NCBI GenBank assembly: GCA_963737285.1
Contig: CAVTRT010000003.1
Coordinates: forward strand, 3,844,001 to 3,908,000
Length of the DNA stretch: 64,000 nucleotides
Direction of reading: 5' to 3'
From: Trebonia sp963737285
Lineage (GTDB): Bacteria > Actinomycetota > Actinomycetes > Streptosporangiales > Streptosporangiaceae
Below are positions 61,775-64,000 of the stretch, piece after piece. Positions within the stretch are counted from its first letter, which is position 1. Each line of letters begins with the position of its first letter. The position numbers and the translations under genes were made by a program. The notes beneath the pieces were generated by a model. The model made no database searches. It was not told the DNA's origin and was given only the letters and a program-made list of their open reading frames with translations.

Positions 61775-63505
61775 GCGCTTTCTCCTGCCATGGCCTGGAT
61801 ACGGGAGACGACGGCGGGAAGGCTGAGGCTGACCTCAGACCCGATAGGCAGTCCGGCGGTACGCAACCGCCACTGCAGTTCCGCGGCGGCAGGCGGCCGT
61901 TCACCGCCGGTGCGGAGGAAGATCTCGATGTCGGACAAGAGCTCCGCAGGGGTGCCATCGGCGACAACTTGTCCCTGGTCGAGGACGATCAATCGGTCAG
62001 CCAGGCTCGCGAGCCGGTCCAGTTCGTGCTCGACCATGATGATGGTCGCGCTAGATTGCCTGCGCAGCCGGTCGACCACCTCGAACACCTCCGCCTTGCC
62101 CACCGGGTCGAGCTCAGAGGTCGGCTCGTCCAGCAGGATGAGGTCAGGGTTCATCATCAGCGCCGACGCGATGGCCAGCCGTTGCTTCTGCCCGCCGGAC
62201 AGGGCGTAGGTATCGCGATCGAGCATGCCGTCCAGGCCGACCTCGGCCAGGACCTCGACGCTGCGGCGGTGTATCTCGGCCGGGTCCACGCCGTAGTTCT
62301 CCGGGCCGAACGCAAGGTCCTCGGCCACGGTCATGCCGACGATCTGAGCCTCAGCGTCCTGCAGGACGACGCCCGACTCGCGATCCGGCCATGCCTAGCG
62401 TCCCAGCCAGGACTTCCTGCCCGAGTACCTGGACCGTTCCACTGGTCTCCGCGGTCACCGAGCGGGGCACCAGCCCAGCCAGGCAAGCCAGCAGGGTGCT
62501 CTTGCCGGCCCCCGAGGGGCCGGTGATGCCGATGAATTCACCTTGTCCCGCACGCAATGTGATGCCGCGCAGTGAGGGCTGGTTAGCGGTGGGATAGGCC
62601 AGCCAGAGGTCCCGCACCTCGAACGCAGTGGGCGTCGTCGGACCGTCGGCCGGTGACACCGCACCGTCGGCCGGTGACACCGCACCGTCGGCCGGTGACA
62701 CCGCACCGTCGGCCGGAGACACCGCACCATTCGCCACCAGGGATGACGTGGGGTCGGTGACCATGGCGGCACGCATCGCCGCGAGGCGACCGGTCACAAA
62801 CGATCCGGCGCCGAGTGTGTCCCGCCAGTACAGGCCGGCCTGCTTGACGCTTGGGTATAGCGTGTACAGCAGGATCGGCGCCAAGATGGCCGGGGTGATG
62901 ATCTGGTTGATGACGATCGCGATGGGTACCCCGCTCCAGTCGACCACGGGTGGCAGCACGTGGGTGAAGTCCAGCCATCCCGGCACGACGATCGCGTGCA
63001 GCGCGGGCCCGATGATGATGCCGGCGTACAGGCCGATCCAGCTCCGCACGGTCCGCAGCGAGGCATCGTGGCAGAACTTGTACACCATCCACGTGACGAA
63101 GGTGGTCCCGAGGCAGCCGGCGACCGAGCCGAGCGTTAGTGACCCGCTGATCGCGTCACCGATGGGCATGGAGAACGTGCACCCGACGGCGCCCGGCAAC
63201 CCGAACAGCGCCACCAGTACCGGCGCGAGGGCATAGGACGGCTGGATCCCGCCGATGCCCGGGATCAGTTGCAGTTGCAGCGGACGGCCAGCGATGTAGA
63301 GCGCCGCGCTGACCGCCACCAGCGCGATCTCGCGCGAGCCCCAGTTCACGCCGTTCCGTTTGATACCGCGCAGTGAGATGGTCCAGCCGCGGAATTCCAT
63401 CACCCAGATGCCGATCGCGACAATCATGAGGGCAAGGGAAGCATCCACAAAGTCGGTATTGAGTGGGCCTTTGCCGAGGAGATTACCCAAGAAAGATAGA
63501 GTCAT
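61771..63505 (-). pseudogene. ECF substrate-binding (S) component fused to ATPase EcfA1, frameshifted
   Basis: The N-terminal 260 residues are membrane-embedded with YIAGRPLQLQLIPGIGGIQP, typical of S components that bind the substrate. A linker of four GAVSPAD repeats follows, then an ABC ATPase (EVRDLWLAYPTANQPSLRGI, Walker A GITGPSGAGKSTLLACLAG). At about 62383-62390 one extra base breaks the frame. The other frame continues (VVLQDAEAQIVGMTVAEDLA, signature YALSGGQKQRLAIAS, Walker B LILLDEPTSELDP) to 61771. Repaired length is about 577 residues. S and ATPase parts are normally separate proteins. Confidence 0.85.
62645..62728. repeat. 21-bp in-frame tandem repeat (4 copies)
   Basis: Four 21-base units (minus strand) encode GAVSPAD, the linker joining the S component and the ATPase. 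The first three units (plus-strand order) are identical; the last has one T-to-A change. Confidence 0.92.
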
Positions 63506-63523
63506 GGCATGACACTTTCCCCG

Positions 63524-63557
63524 GGAAAATTATAAATTTTCCAGGTGATTATTACTG
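63524..63557. promoter_or_regulatory. Operator region between the GntR/UTRA and ECF genes
   Basis: GGAAAATT-ata-AATTTTCC (63524-63542) is a perfect AT-rich inverted repeat. GTGATTATTAC (63545-63555) fits a GTnATnATnAC palindrome of the kind bound by HutC/UTRA-type GntR proteins. Both lie just upstream of the S-component start, where the regulator encoded next door would act. Confidence 0.55.
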
Positions 63558-63579
63558 GAGAACAGGACGAGTAAGCTCG

Positions 63580-64000
63580 TCAGCCTCGGCGAACCGCCGT
63601 CAGCTCGATCTTTTCGCTGTTGTAATAGTTTTCTGAAAAAAGGACCGGATGCTCGGCGTTCGCCGTTGCGAAATGCAGTTGCCGGAGCACCAGTATGGGC
63701 TTGCGATCAGCGAGGCCCAGCCGCCTGCGGAGCACGGTACCAGGCAAATGCGGAAGGATGGAGACTGTCGCCAGCCGGACCGACAGGCCGACTTCGGCCA
63801 GCCGTTCGTAGAGCGAGTCGTAGCGGCCGAGGTCGTCGAGCGCGGCCGGATCGGGCAGCACGCGCTCGGGCACCCACTCATCACAGAACATCACAGGATG
63901 TTCATCGGCCGTGCGCAATCGCTGGATGTGCACGCACACGGCCGTCGGGGCCAGTCGGAGCCTGGTCGCGACCGGCTCAGTCGGTTTTTTATGGGTTATC
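63580..64000 (-). CDS. GntR-family regulator, UTRA (HutC) domain (5' end outside window)
   Basis: Only the C-terminal 140 residues are in the window. They form the UTRA ligand domain: VCVHIQRLRTADEHPVMFCD, LVLRQLHFATANAEHPVLFS and ENYYNSEKIELTAVRRG at the end. UTRA domains usually sense phosphorylated sugars or amino-sugar phosphates. The frame continues past 64000, where the DNA-binding winged helix should lie. It is the likely regulator of the following ECF/PfkB/SIS/BtpA operon. Confidence 0.88.
   Translation of the reverse strand, partial: ITHKKPTEPVATRLRLAPTAVCVHIQRLRTADEHPVMFCDEWVPERVLPDPAALDDLGRYDSLYERLAEVGLSVRLATVSILPHLPGTVLRRRLGLADRKPILVLRQLHFATANAEHPVLFSENYYNSEKIELTAVRRG

Noticed and set aside
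1..64000. rRNA, tRNA, transposase, integrase or phage genes
   Set aside because: I looked for the usual motifs and cloverleaf-like stretches and found none I can support; a dedicated tRNA and IS search would be decisive.

Overview
The window is high-GC DNA with dense genes, GTG/TTG starts, ATGA-type start/stop overlaps and a sigR-rsrA / aroA-rsgA-hisN neighbourhood. This fits a soil-type, mycelial-like actinobacterium (Actinomycetota); I cannot place it below class. No rRNA, tRNA, insertion sequence, phage or CRISPR array was recognised.

Region 1 (1-23.6 kb) is mostly core genome. It holds two back-to-back HD/HD-GYP membrane proteins, a 33/64-bp minisatellite, the redox sigma factor SigR with its zinc anti-sigma factor RsrA, a methyltransferase-like gene, a DksA/TraR-type zinc protein and an SRAP (YedK/HMCES) DNA-crosslink protein. 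Then come aroA-rsgA-hisN, a family A DNA polymerase followed by a pyrH-type UMP kinase, and a tandem pair of nearly identical GT-C-like membrane proteins. A pyridoxamine-oxidase-fold protein, a phosphoesterase/nucleotidyltransferase-like pair and peptide deformylase follow. The region closes with a coupled set of phosphodiester glycosidase, UbiA-type decaprenyl-phosphate phosphoribosyltransferase and DprE2-type reductase, which points to polyprenyl-phospho-arabinose synthesis.

Region 2 (23.8-48 kb) is accessory and largely exported: a heparinase II/III-like protein, two S53 (sedolisin) peptidases, a LysM/lysozyme-like protein with a structured 5' leader, a CHAP amidase, a secreted propeller-like protein and a very large IPT/FnIII/Ig/propeller protein. 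Mixed in are an ArsR-MFS-UspA stress/export unit with a palindromic operator, an endonuclease V, an HNH_2 nuclease coupled to a third GT-C-like protein, a TMEM175 channel and a DinB-like enzyme. The region also carries duplicated gene scraps: an endonuclease V 5' end, an S53 signal-peptide region, Ig-repeat fragments, an ArsR-nucleotidyltransferase remnant and a helicase N-terminus.

Region 3 (48-56 kb) is a catabolic operon: two SDR dehydrogenases, enoyl-CoA hydratase, class III CoA-transferase, an FCD-type GntR regulator, an amidase-signature enzyme, a cyanuric-acid-hydrolase/barbiturase-family ring-opening amidohydrolase and a gamma-carbonic-anhydrase-like protein. GTATAC palindromes lie ahead of both SDR genes. 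I read it as opening and CoA-dependent breakdown of an N-heterocycle of unknown identity.

Region 4 (56-64 kb, minus strand) has a separate aldo-keto reductase and an operon of GntR/UTRA regulator, ECF transporter (S component joined to its first ATPase by a 7-residue repeat linker, second ATPase, T component), PfkB kinase, double-SIS protein and a BtpA/SgcQ TIM barrel. The kinase/SIS/UTRA set resembles Amadori-product (frl/fra) catabolism, but the substrate is not determined.

Nine genes between 17 and 63 kb are each broken by one apparent single-base frame change while both halves keep good family sequence. They are listed as pseudogenes with their likely intact function, but sequence error is at least as likely as true decay.
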